DNA of 9,106 nucleotides from Bacteriovorax stolpii (GTDB lineage: Bacteria > Bdellovibrionota > Bacteriovoracia > Bacteriovoracales > Bacteriovoracaceae). The first letter of the stretch is position 1; each line of letters opens with the position of its first letter. The notes under the pieces are model-generated. The model was not told the DNA's origin, searched no databases, and saw nothing but the letters and a program-made list of their open reading frames with translations. The stretch is taken from assembly GCA_945862475.1 (NCBI GenBank), contig CAMAYW010000070.1:1-9106 (forward strand), in the 5' to 3' direction. Below are positions 1-6,985 of the stretch, one piece after another. Made by a program: the position numbers and the translations under genes.

Positions 1-1069
1 AATCTCTAATAGGATACAACCATCCCTCGGGGGCTTCTTCTCTGCCGGCCTGTATGCCAATTAATTTCTCTCGAAGTAGCATACTGACTTTACCAGCTGG
101 CTCCTTTAAACGATGGATAGATAAATCCTTGTCCATAAAAGAAGCGATAGGAGCAATGACTGCAGCTGTTCCGCAGACAAAAGCTTCTGTGCATTTGTTT
201 TCGGAAATAAGTTTTAAGACCTCATCCACAGATACTTTTCTTTCTTCTACTTGAATATTTTCTGATTTCGCTATTTCAATCACTGACTTTCTAGTGACCC
301 CATCCAAAATGGTATCAGTGAGAGCAGGAGTGACTAGTTTACCGTTAATAACCGCAAAGAAATTCATTCCAGACATTTCTTCAATGAATTTATGTTCATT
401 CGAATCAAGCCACATTGTTTGATCGCATCCAAGCTTTATTGTTTTCGTGTATGAATTTAAACTTGCGGCATAATTTCCACCCGTCTTTGCTGATCCTATT
501 CCTCCAGGAGCACACCGAATTTCATCACGTTCAATATAGACCTTCACTGAATCACCCGCAAAATAAGATCCAGAAGGTGAGGCCACAATAATAAATAAAA
601 ATTGCTTCGCTGGTTTAATTCCAAGACCTACTTCAGTCGCAATCATGAATGGCCTTAAATAGAGAGATTCCCCAAGTCTTTTTGGCACTATATTTTTACA
701 ATAAGCACTCATGGTTTCACATGATTCTAGGAAGAGATCTTCAGGAATTTCTGGCATCGCCATTCTTCTAGCAGAGTGATTAAAGCGTCTGGCATTCAAT
801 TCAGGACGAAACATGTAGATTCGGTCATCAGGGTGACGAAAGACTTTCATACCCTCAAAAATTTCCTGACCATAATGCAGGACTTTTGTACAGGGATCGA
901 GTTGAAGAGGCCCGTAGGGGAGAAGATCAAATCGTTGCCAATCACCGTGATCATAGAGGGCCTGGACCATGATGGGAGCAACATACTTACCAAATCCTAA
1001 TTGGGGATCGTTGATAGTAAACTTTTTTACTTTTTCAACAGCATCCGGATGGATCTCAACTTTTTTCAT
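1..1069 (-). CDS. ilvE: Branched-chain amino acid aminotransferase, class II (3' end cut by window edge)
   Basis: PLP enzyme that transfers the amino group between glutamate and the 2-oxo acids of Leu, Ile and Val in the cytoplasm. I translated it by hand because the frame is open at the left edge; 356 residues are visible and only a short C-terminal tail is likely missing, since family members are about 350-370 residues. Seen in the sequence: HYGQEIFEGMKVFR at residues 65-78, the PLP lysine K195 in GGIGSAKTGGNYAAS, EMSGMNFF near 231-238 and TDTILDGVTRKS at 251-262. These match the eukaryotic-like class II BCAT pattern. The ATG at 1067-1069 is preceded by AAGGAAG three bases upstream, a good ribosome binding site although close. 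It is divergent from the stator operon, with 66 bp between the two starts. Very sure of the family. Confidence 0.96.
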   Translation of the reverse strand, partial: MKKVEIHPDAVEKVKKFTINDPQLGFGKYVAPIMVQALYDHGDWQRFDLLPYGPLQLDPCTKVLHYGQEIFEGMKVFRHPDDRIYMFRPELNARRFNHSARRMAMPEIPEDLFLESCETMSAYCKNIVPKRLGESLYLRPFMIATEVGLGIKPAKQFLFIIVASPSGSYFAGDSVKVYIERDEIRCAPGGIGSAKTGGNYAASLNSYTKTIKLGCDQTMWLDSNEHKFIEEMSGMNFFAVINGKLVTPALTDTILDGVTRKSVIEIAKSENIQVEERKVSVDEVLKLISENKCTEAFVCGTAAVIAPIASFMDKDLSIHRLKEPAGKVSMLLREKLIGIQAGREEAPEGWLYPIRD

Positions 1070-1135
1070 AGACTTCCTTAGCTTTTCATCGCTTTTACCG
1101 ATACCAGTATAAGCCTAATAACATGGATTGATTAG
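1070..1135. promoter_or_regulatory. Divergent promoter region between ilvE and the stator operon
   Basis: The 66-bp gap must hold start signals for both directions. AGTATAAG at 1106-1113 reads as a -10-like TATAAG on the plus strand (1108-1113) and as TATACT on the minus strand (revcomp of 1106-1111), so the two -10 candidates overlap. Neither has a convincing -35 at 17 bp; the plus-strand match at 1085-1090 (TTCATC) is poor. The assignment rests on position and -10 resemblance only. Confidence 0.3.
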
Positions 1136-1882
1136 ATGAAAAACCTTAGGAATTTAACAATTTCTGGCGGAATTGCACTTTTGATTACAGCTATTTGTAT
1201 GATCATGCTTGGCGTGACGACGAAAGAGGATTCTCCGACGCTGTATAGAATTCTTGTTTTGTTGGGCGGTGATGTCATTAATGGTGGTTACATTCAATCC
1301 CTCACATATTTGGCATTTTTTTGGGCCTGGTTTGAAGTTAAAGAGAAACTAATTATCATCGCCCGCGAACGGAGGGCGTTTAAGTTAAACATGATCCCTA
1401 CTGGTGAAAAAATTGTCTTTATGCCTTCTGACATCAACAATCTAAAATTTAAACTCATCGAATTTGAGAGAAAAGAAAAATACATCCTAAGTGATTTATT
1501 AAAAAAAGCATGTACGAAGTTTCATACCTCAAAGTCCCTTTCGGAATTAATTGATATCGTCAGTATTCAAGTGGAAGTCTCACAAGAAAAGGCGGAGGGT
1601 GATCAATCCATCATTAGGTATTTGACTTGGGTTATTCCTTCTATTGGGTTTGTGGGCACAGTGATTGGTATCTCCCAAGCACTTATTATTGCGAACTCAG
1701 GTGATATGGAAAAGATCACGTCTCTTTTAGGTGTCGCCTTCGATACGACTCTCGTTGCTCTTGTTTTATCAATTATCATCATGTGGTTTGTTCATCAGCT
1801 ACAGGAAGAGTCAGATCGATTTCATTCCGACCTTAAAGAATTTGTTATCGATAATTTGATTAATAAGATTGAAATTCCATGA
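1136..1882 (+). CDS. MotA/TolQ/ExbB-family ion-channel (stator) subunit
   Basis: Predicted inner-membrane subunit of a proton- or sodium-driven stator, the A-type part of a 5:2 motor like ExbB, TolQ, MotA or ZorA. Four hydrophobic segments are visible: about 8-28, 38-67, 161-187 and 196-222, with a cytoplasmic stretch of about 90 residues (68-160) between the second and third. The diagnostic part is the last two helices: P168 followed by SIGFVGTVIGI, then LLGVAFDTTLVALVLSIIIM with threonines T204 and T205 where the family has polar channel-lining residues. The cytoplasmic loop is rich in charged residues. Length 248 is normal for TolQ/ExbB-like proteins. No strong Shine-Dalgarno precedes the ATG (GGATTG at 1125-1130 is the best). 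It overlaps the next gene by ATGA, so the two are co-translated. The exact subfamily (MotA, TolQ or ZorA) cannot be fixed by eye. Confidence 0.85.
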   Translation: MKNLRNLTISGGIALLITAICMIMLGVTTKEDSPTLYRILVLLGGDVINGGYIQSLTYLAFFWAWFEVKEKLIIIARERRAFKLNMIPTGEKIVFMPSDINNLKFKLIEFERKEKYILSDLLKKACTKFHTSKSLSELIDIVSIQVEVSQEKAEGDQSIIRYLTWVIPSIGFVGTVIGISQALIIANSGDMEKITSLLGVAFDTTLVALVLSIIIMWFVHQLQEESDRFHSDLKEFVIDNLINKIEIP

Positions 1883-2703
1883 GAAAAAGACGGCAGATTG
1901 AATTATTTTCGATCTCATTTTTGGATCTTTTAAGTGGGGCATTGGGTGCTGTTATCATTTTATATGTCGCTATTCCTAAAAATAAACCGATTGAAGTTCC
2001 GAAAGAGGATATAGTCAAAGAAGCATTGAAAAAAGATTTAGCCTCTGAGAAAGAAACGAACGATGAACTAAGAAAAAAATTAGCGATCGCTATGGAGAAT
2101 GTCGAAAAATTGTCCGCCATCAAAACGGAAGTAAAAACACCTGGTGGCCTCGATGCTGACATCGGATTTAATTTTAAGGGGAAAAATATTGTTTTTATCA
2201 TTGATACCTCTTACTCAATGACGGATGAGGAAAGAATGACTCAGGTCAAAGCTGGCCTCAAGATGCTTTTAACCTCTCTTCCTGGTGATTTTAAAATTGA
2301 AATAGTTCAATTTCCCCTGGGACAAAGAGCACCATTTCGAACAATGTGGCAAACGACAAAAGAATTTAAAGGTCTTAACCGTATGGATGCTTTCGAATTT
2401 ATTTATTCCTTAAGACCATCCGGAGGAACCCCTACAAGAGATACTCTGTTGTTTGTTTTAAAAAATTACCAGTCAATTTCGGATATCGTCTTACTGACAG
2501 ATGGTGTTCCGACTTATCATAATTCCAATAAAAAAGATGATATCTATGAGATTCTTAGATTAGCGAGAGAGATGAATACCAATAAAGTTCAAATTAACAC
2601 GATAGGAGTTGGAACGAATTTTCTGAGTGATAAAACAAGTGATCAATATAAATTTTTAAGTTTACTTTCTAGCGAGAGCAATGGCTTTTTTGTAGGATTT
2701 TAA
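1879..2703 (+). CDS. MotB/ExbD-like membrane-anchored protein with von Willebrand A domain
   Basis: Predicted B-type partner of the upstream channel subunit. Residues 1-6 are basic (MRKRRQ), followed by one membrane helix, about 8-32, carrying acidic D16 in ISFLDLLSGALGAVIILYV; an Asp at this place in MotB, ExbD and TolR is the ion-carrying residue. Residues 43-82 are a charged, probably coiled-coil linker. From 103 on there is a VWA domain: IVFIIDTSYSM with DxSxS (D109, S111, S113), SGGTPTRDT (T184 or T186) and IVLLTDG (D208), a complete metal-ion-dependent adhesion site. The positive-inside rule puts the VWA domain in the periplasm. There is no OmpA-type peptidoglycan-binding domain and no TonB-type partner nearby. 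Start and upstream stop overlap as ATGA, and no separate ribosome site is seen. What the VWA domain binds is unknown. Confidence 0.85.
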   Translation: MRKRRQIELFSISFLDLLSGALGAVIILYVAIPKNKPIEVPKEDIVKEALKKDLASEKETNDELRKKLAIAMENVEKLSAIKTEVKTPGGLDADIGFNFKGKNIVFIIDTSYSMTDEERMTQVKAGLKMLLTSLPGDFKIEIVQFPLGQRAPFRTMWQTTKEFKGLNRMDAFEFIYSLRPSGGTPTRDTLLFVLKNYQSISDIVLLTDGVPTYHNSNKKDDIYEILRLAREMNTNKVQINTIGVGTNFLSDKTSDQYKFLSLLSSESNGFFVGF

Positions 2704-3317
2704 ATCAAGGGCGCCGGATTTAGCTTTTGACGTTGAATAATCTTTTTTATTTTGGTTTCATTCTTTAAGATAGTTGAAAATATCCAAGGATAAAGCCTGT
2801 CAACCTCTATAAACTCCTTAATGACCTTTCTCGCCTCCCTATCTCCCATGAGAAATTTTAAGGTTGAGTATTCAAGATAACACACAATAATATGAGTAAA
2901 TGTTGAATCTTTTCCTGAGCTCTGAGTTACAGGGGCCTTTGGAAATAGGGCTTTAAGTTCAACAATCGCAAGATTTGTTTTGATTTGATTTTTTAAAATC
3001 CACCAATGGAATTGTTCATGAAGAAAAATCGCTAATATCTTATTTGGATATTCCGCATACTTCGTATTTAACGTCAGAGTTGGATGAGAGAAGGGAATAA
3101 TCTGTGACTGAATGTGAACTGATTTCGTAAATAGAAATGGGGTCAAATCATAAACTTGAGTAAGGTGAAGAAGATTTTGTTTTGTTATAGAGGTTAGCTT
3201 ATTTGGTTGTATCTCTTTTATTTCAAGACCAGAGGGATGTTGATCTTCTTGAAGCGTCGAGCAACTTACAAGGAAAAATGTTAATAAAAAAGCAATCTTC
3301 ATGAATTTATTATACAT
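2700..3317 (-). CDS. HExxH lipoprotein, putative zinc metallopeptidase
   Basis: Not a family I can name. It begins with a lipoprotein signal: hydrophobic FLLTFFLVSCS with lipobox LVSC, so C19 would be lipidated and the protein anchored in the envelope. HEQFH at 100-104, in LAIFLHEQFHWW, is the HExxH zinc-binding motif of metallopeptidases, and E149 in HIIVCYLEYSTL is a candidate third ligand; this spacing is inference. The remaining C-terminal part is helical and basic. It follows the phosphatase gene with a 9-bp gap, so the two are probably one transcript. Neither ATG 3317 nor the alternative ATG at 3302 (giving the more classical start MKIAFLLTF) has a good ribosome site, which fits translational coupling. 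Its stop overlaps the stop of the convergent VWA gene by 3 bp. Activity is unproven. Confidence 0.72.
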   Translation of the reverse strand: MYNKFMKIAFLLTFFLVSCSTLQEDQHPSGLEIKEIQPNKLTSITKQNLLHLTQVYDLTPFLFTKSVHIQSQIIPFSHPTLTLNTKYAEYPNKILAIFLHEQFHWWILKNQIKTNLAIVELKALFPKAPVTQSSGKDSTFTHIIVCYLEYSTLKFLMGDREARKVIKEFIEVDRLYPWIFSTILKNETKIKKIIQRQKLNPAPLI

Positions 3318-3326
3318 GAAATGAGA

Positions 3327-4343
3327 TTAACGGGTTTTAGTTTTTATCCTAACTTCATCAAAAACTTCGCCATTAGCTCCAATCGCTTTTAAATATAATT
3401 CACCTTTGGTTAATTTCCCTAGCCAGAAATGCTCAATACTTTTTGCCTGAGCTAAGTACCATTCCTTCTTAACATCTCGGGGAGACTTCCCCATGCAACC
3501 ATCACCAAGATAAATCACTCCACTGGGGTGAACCTTATTGTCTTTAATGGGATGAGTTCTCTTGAGAGCGTGATCATGGTGCTCAAAAACGACATCAGCA
3601 CCATTCTCCTCGAAGACTTTTGGCCAATATTTCTTACCCTCACTAACCCATGGATCATTGGATGATCTTACGCTCGGAAAAAGGGGAACATGATAGGCTA
3701 TCATTTTAAGTGGAACGGAGGTTGACTCTGTAAGTGTCTTTTTTATCCAAGGGATCTGTGAGTCATGAGTTTTGATGTGGCCACTATCGAGAATCATAAG
3801 AATTCCAAGACGAGATAGCTTACGTAAAAAGTAAGTTTGATCTCCCTCTTGACGAAAAAATTTCAAAAAGAGAGTGGAGTCCCTCGGTTCTTTATGCCAT
3901 CCACCTTTCACCTCATGATTACCGATTGCAGCGATAATCGGAATCATATGACCATCTTTTGTGGTCATTGCCCTCTCCCAGTGACTAAGCCATGTATCCC
4001 ATAATCCAACGTTATCTATTTCTCCATTGTCATAGACGATATCACCACCCAAAAGAACAAAATCGGGATTAAAAGTACTCGCTTTTTGCATTAATTTAAA
4101 AGCAGCCTCTGAGGTAGAAAGATCTCCGCCATCAATAAAAGTAAGTTCAGTTGCCGATTCCGGAAGGGTTTTAAATTTTTTATTCTCGGTGAGTTCATTT
4201 CTTCCACTAAAAATTTTAAATTCATAAACTTTAGCAGGGATAAGATCAGTTAGTTTAAATTCGTGGATACAGCGATTGATTTCGCTAAAACATTGAACAG
4301 TGGACTGTATTTTCGTTGGAACATTCTTGTTTTTATTTGTCAT
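3327..4343 (-). CDS. Purple-acid-phosphatase-like metallophosphoesterase (downstream part, separated from its signal peptide)
   Basis: Calcineurin-like phosphoesterase, predicted to hydrolyse phosphomonoesters with a two-metal site. Counting from the TTG codon at 4344-4346 as residue 1, all seven ligands of the purple acid phosphatase pattern are present: D75 (GGDLS), D102 and Y105 (GDIVY), N143 (GNHE), H219 (YHVP), H257 and H259 (EHHDH). Residues 1-62 are only the second half of a fibronectin-III-like N-terminal domain (FKLTDLIPAKVYEFKI). The missing half and a signal peptide lie upstream in the same frame, behind a TAA at 4374-4376. The start here is therefore the first ATG after that stop (TTG-ATG tandem). 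AAGGAAG at 4358-4364 lies 14 bp upstream of the ATG, rather far but usable for re-initiation. Translated alone, the product would lack export signals, which is unusual for this family. Either a recent pseudogene or a sequence error is likely. Confidence 0.75.
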   Translation of the reverse strand: MTNKNKNVPTKIQSTVQCFSEINRCIHEFKLTDLIPAKVYEFKIFSGRNELTENKKFKTLPESATELTFIDGGDLSTSEAAFKLMQKASTFNPDFVLLGGDIVYDNGEIDNVGLWDTWLSHWERAMTTKDGHMIPIIAAIGNHEVKGGWHKEPRDSTLFLKFFRQEGDQTYFLRKLSRLGILMILDSGHIKTHDSQIPWIKKTLTESTSVPLKMIAYHVPLFPSVRSSNDPWVSEGKKYWPKVFEENGADVVFEHHDHALKRTHPIKDNKVHPSGVIYLGDGCMGKSPRDVKKEWYLAQAKSIEHFWLGKLTKGELYLKAIGANGEVFDEVRIKTKTR

Positions 4344-4373
4344 CAAATGAAGAGATGCTTCCTTAATTGAAAG

Positions 4374-4508
4374 TTAAGATTGATGAACGATCGTAATAGT
4401 TCTAGATGTATCTTCATTTGACCAGTACAGGTAGGTGTGTTGGACTTTGGCCAAGGTCACATGACTAAAAAAGCCGACAATGACATACAGTAAAAATGAG
4501 TAATTCAT
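4374..4508 (-). pseudogene. 5' fragment of the phosphatase gene: signal peptide and start of the FN3-like domain, ended by an in-frame TAA
   Basis: ATG at 4506-4508 opens 44 codons, in the same frame as the phosphatase downstream, and ends at TAA 4374-4376. Residues 1-20 are a textbook Sec signal peptide (MNYSFLLYVIVGFFSHVTLA) with cleavage after TLA. Residues 21-44 include HTYLYWSNEDTSRTITIVH, which resembles the first strands of the N-terminal domain of purple acid phosphatases. After the stop the frame continues LSIKEASLHL and then the annotated phosphatase with no indel needed. Without the TAA the gene would be 393 residues, secreted and complete. TAA is one substitution away from several sense codons (for example Tyr, Lys, Gln, Glu, Leu or Ser). 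No strong ribosome site is seen before 4508. Confidence 0.7.
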
Positions 4509-4660
4509 TGAACGATTATGTGATTAAAGTAGCAAAATGTCTTTAACTTCCCTAAGAAGCCTAAGCTTAACCCCTTGAAAATACTATATATTAAAACTCA
4601 GGAAAATAGCTCTTTTAGCCGATAAAGGAATAGTGTCTAACAGAAAAGAGTTTAATCATC
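4509..4660. other. Divergent intergenic region upstream of the 725-residue secreted protein
   Basis: This AT-rich 152-bp gap separates the phosphatase start (minus) from the large secreted protein (plus). TTGAAA at 4575-4580 and the TACTATATATTA run at 4582-4593 look promoter-like but are not at a usable spacing for each other. CCTAAG occurs twice, at 4551-4556 and 4560-4565. I see no RNA gene or ORF here. Confidence 0.3.
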
Positions 4661-6838
4661 ATGATGAAAAAAATTATTTGTCTATTTCTCTCTTTCACTA
4701 TGTCTTTTCAAGCATTCGCAGAAATGGTTTGTCACAACCCAAACCAGTCAAATCAATTTCAATCTTGTTCTTATGACGTATCTCTTGATACTGAGGCATG
4801 TAATTCCTCTGTTGATCCCATTGTTGAAAGTACGGGAGCACAGAACAAAACAATGAGTTGCGACGATCATTCCCTTGGTGGTCTTTCTAAGCATAAATCA
4901 GATGAAAAAGCTGAGATAAAAAAAGAATATAAAAAACAATGTAAGGCGAAAGCGAAGGCTTACAAAAAAGCCCTCATGGGGAACTTACTTAAAAAAGGTA
5001 AAATTGGTCAATTGGTCCAAGTGTTATTTAAAAGAAAAAAATTCACGGCTAAGTCTGATGGACGATTTGAGCTTCAATCTTCCATTAATGCGAATGACTT
5101 TCAATCAAAATCTGAGAAAGAAATTGAGAATGAACTTTTAGATGAACTCCAAAAAGAATTTGTAAAACAGCAAAAAGATGCCGGAGGTGATGGGTCCCTT
5201 AATCTGAAGGATATCGCCCTTGAAGCTTCTAAATCTCCGGAATTTACAAAAGGTTTTCATGAAGTAGAATCCGTTCCCCTTGAAGTAATCGCTAAAACAG
5301 AAAGTGGAAGCTTTTGTTCAATAGAAGTAGATGAATATCCTGAACCTAAAGAGTTTAAGCCTGAAAAATGTGAGTTTTGTATTGAAAAAAATATTAGCAG
5401 CAGTTTCACCAACGATTGCTCCTATATGGTTAATAGTCAATATTCTGAAGAGAAAGCAAAAAGTCTTCTCGGTTTTAAAAATAGAGCAGACTACTGCAAT
5501 CATTCAATGAATGGAGAAGAGAATAATCTCTCAGAAGTTGAAACCATGATTGATCGCATTTGTCAGATCGCAAAAAGTGGTTTGCGCCCAGATTTTACGA
5601 TTGAGACCTCTCGAAACCTCTACAACGATAAGACTCCGAAGTTAGCTGCAAAAAGAGGGGAGTTTATTCAAAAATACATCAGAGAGGAACTCTTGAATGG
5701 AAAAGATTCTCGCGGCCTAAAAAGATGTGATTTAGGTGAAGAATCACCAGAGTGGTTGGGAGAAGAAGAATTTAAAGGTGCAGTAAAAGTCACGCATCCC
5801 TTTTATGAGGGGGCGAAAGAAGGGGATTATGGTCCAAGTCCCTACGCCTCCGGAGGAGACCAGAAAAAGGAAATAGAAAAATTTCAAAAGACTCTCGCTT
5901 ATGAAAAGACTCAAATTCAAAAAAAGCTAAGTGATGCAACGGCATTAAAAAATAAACTCACTGAAGATAATAAAAAATATAAAGCAAAAAGGAATGGACC
6001 TAATTCCTTGTCTTACGATTACAGAAATCTCTCCAAGAATCTAGAGAGCACGAAGGAATTAAGTCCTGAAGTGTTTAAAAAAAGAGATGACATTCAAAAT
6101 ATCCTTCAACAAGTGGAAGATCTTGATAATAAAACGAACCAAAATAAACAGCTCATTAGTGATTTAAACGAGCAAATTACTGATTATCAAAAACGACTTT
6201 CTACGATTGATCAGGAGAATCAAAATAAAGTTTCATTACTCAATGAATATTATGCAGACAAGAATGCTAATGGAGACGAGGGAATTGATAAAAAATTATG
6301 GGATGAAAAACTTTTTAACAGCTTCAAAATGGTAAGACTCCATGGCAAGGCCGTCGAGGATCATCCATTAGATGGAAACCCAAAGGATTTGCCTCCATCT
6401 GTTAACATCGCTCTGAATGCTATGGCCTCGGTCGAAAATTTTACTTGTGTCGTTGAACCTATTGGTACACAAAAAACGAGCATTAAAGGTGTGTTGAAAG
6501 GTGGCTTAAAAGTTATTACGGCGATTGCTTCACCTGTTGTGGCCGTGACTGCTGCAGCCGCAGCCACTGCGGCCATGCCTTTTACCTTTTTGGGCTCGTT
6601 TATGTGTGATGGTTGCGGACGACCTGGGAACGTGCCACCAGTTTTAAGATTCGGAAATCCAAGGTATTTGAACTTCAGTAAAGGTTCTCGAAAACAATTT
6701 AAGCGAGAAGTAGGCAATGCTTGGGATGCCTATATAAATTGGGGTGGTTTACTTAAAACGAAAAAAGATAAATCCTATTATTCCAATGAAACTGAAGACG
6801 TCTATGAAGAGCAGCAAGAAAGATTAGGGCGCGATTAA
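4661..6838 (+). CDS. Large secreted Cys-rich coiled-coil protein of unknown function
   Basis: I do not recognise this 725-residue protein. Residues 1-20 are a Sec signal peptide (basic MMKK, hydrophobic core, cleavage after FAFA-like SFQAFA). The mature part has about 15 cysteines, mostly in the first half, including CxxC pairs at 237-240 (CEFC) and 649-652 (CDGC), which suggests disulfides or metal binding. Residues 81-130 are Lys-rich. Residues 290-345 contain NLYNDKTPKLAAKRGEFIQK, which faintly resembles the C-terminal helix region of OmpA-like domains, but I would not assign it. Residues about 401-530 are a long charged coiled coil. A hydrophobic Ala-rich stretch at about 616-647 could be a late membrane segment or a membrane-inserting helix. 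The tail is highly charged. It stands alone between oppositely oriented genes. ATG 4664 is an alternative start; AAAAGAG at 4644-4650 is a weak, distant ribosome site. Confidence 0.75.
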   Translation: MMKKIICLFLSFTMSFQAFAEMVCHNPNQSNQFQSCSYDVSLDTEACNSSVDPIVESTGAQNKTMSCDDHSLGGLSKHKSDEKAEIKKEYKKQCKAKAKAYKKALMGNLLKKGKIGQLVQVLFKRKKFTAKSDGRFELQSSINANDFQSKSEKEIENELLDELQKEFVKQQKDAGGDGSLNLKDIALEASKSPEFTKGFHEVESVPLEVIAKTESGSFCSIEVDEYPEPKEFKPEKCEFCIEKNISSSFTNDCSYMVNSQYSEEKAKSLLGFKNRADYCNHSMNGEENNLSEVETMIDRICQIAKSGLRPDFTIETSRNLYNDKTPKLAAKRGEFIQKYIREELLNGKDSRGLKRCDLGEESPEWLGEEEFKGAVKVTHPFYEGAKEGDYGPSPYASGGDQKKEIEKFQKTLAYEKTQIQKKLSDATALKNKLTEDNKKYKAKRNGPNSLSYDYRNLSKNLESTKELSPEVFKKRDDIQNILQQVEDLDNKTNQNKQLISDLNEQITDYQKRLSTIDQENQNKVSLLNEYYADKNANGDEGIDKKLWDEKLFNSFKMVRLHGKAVEDHPLDGNPKDLPPSVNIALNAMASVENFTCVVEPIGTQKTSIKGVLKGGLKVITAIASPVVAVTAAAAATAAMPFTFLGSFMCDGCGRPGNVPPVLRFGNPRYLNFSKGSRKQFKREVGNAWDAYINWGGLLKTKKDKSYYSNETEDVYEEQQERLGRD

Positions 6839-6854
6839 TAAGATTAAGGTTAAA

Positions 6855-6926
6855 TGGTGCGACCGACTAGAGAGTTTTAGAACCGCTTGCCTAGTTCATC
6901 CTATAATCCTTTGATAATTGGTCTAT
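6855..6926 (-). pseudogene. Decayed tRNA-like sequence
   Basis: Read on the minus strand this 72-bp stretch starts near GACC, contains TATCAAAGGATTATAG (D-arm-like), AAGCGGTT (anticodon-stem-like) and ends TCGGTCGCACCA, an acceptor strand with encoded CCA. GACC and GGTC at the ends can still pair. The T arm is about 6 nt short, lacks TTCRA, and the anticodon arm is not intact, so it should not be functional. The CCA end plus flank (6853-6872) matches the 3' end of the tRNA-Val at 8867-8886 in 17 of 20 positions, by eye. It could be a dead tRNA gene or a duplicated tRNA 3' end left by an integration. The rest of the 147-bp gap holds nothing else that I see. Confidence 0.4.
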
Positions 6927-6985
6927 ATTAAGAGCTTTTACTCAATTCGAAAAAAATATTATTCTCCAAACATCTGTGCCAGATT

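Noticed and set aside
54..254. Plus-strand ORF of 66 codons
   Set aside because: Antisense shadow of ilvE, which has clear BCAT motifs on the minus strand through this stretch.
776..1000. Plus-strand ORF of 74 codons
   Set aside because: Also antisense to the conserved N-terminal part of ilvE; no ribosome site or family resemblance.
1294..1485. Minus-strand ORF of 63 codons
   Set aside because: Lies inside the channel-subunit gene on the other strand, and its composition mirrors that gene.
1860..2201. Minus-strand ORF of 113 codons across the stator gene junction
   Set aside because: Antisense to the well-supported VWA gene start; no signal or motif of its own.
1136..2703. Zorya anti-phage system (ZorAB)
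   Set aside because: The partner lacks an OmpA-type domain and there are no ZorC, ZorD or ZorE genes beside it; the neighbours are ilvE and a phosphatase-lipoprotein pair.
5318..5503. Minus-strand ORF of 61 codons
   Set aside because: Antisense shadow of the 725-residue secreted protein; no ribosome site.
6361..6717. Minus-strand ORF of 118 codons
   Set aside because: Antisense to the Ala-rich C-terminal part of the secreted protein, which explains its own Ala run.
4661..6838. OmpA-like peptidoglycan-binding domain around residues 290-345 of the secreted protein
   Set aside because: Only a short stretch (LAAKRGEFIQKYI) looks similar and the defining strands are not recognisable.
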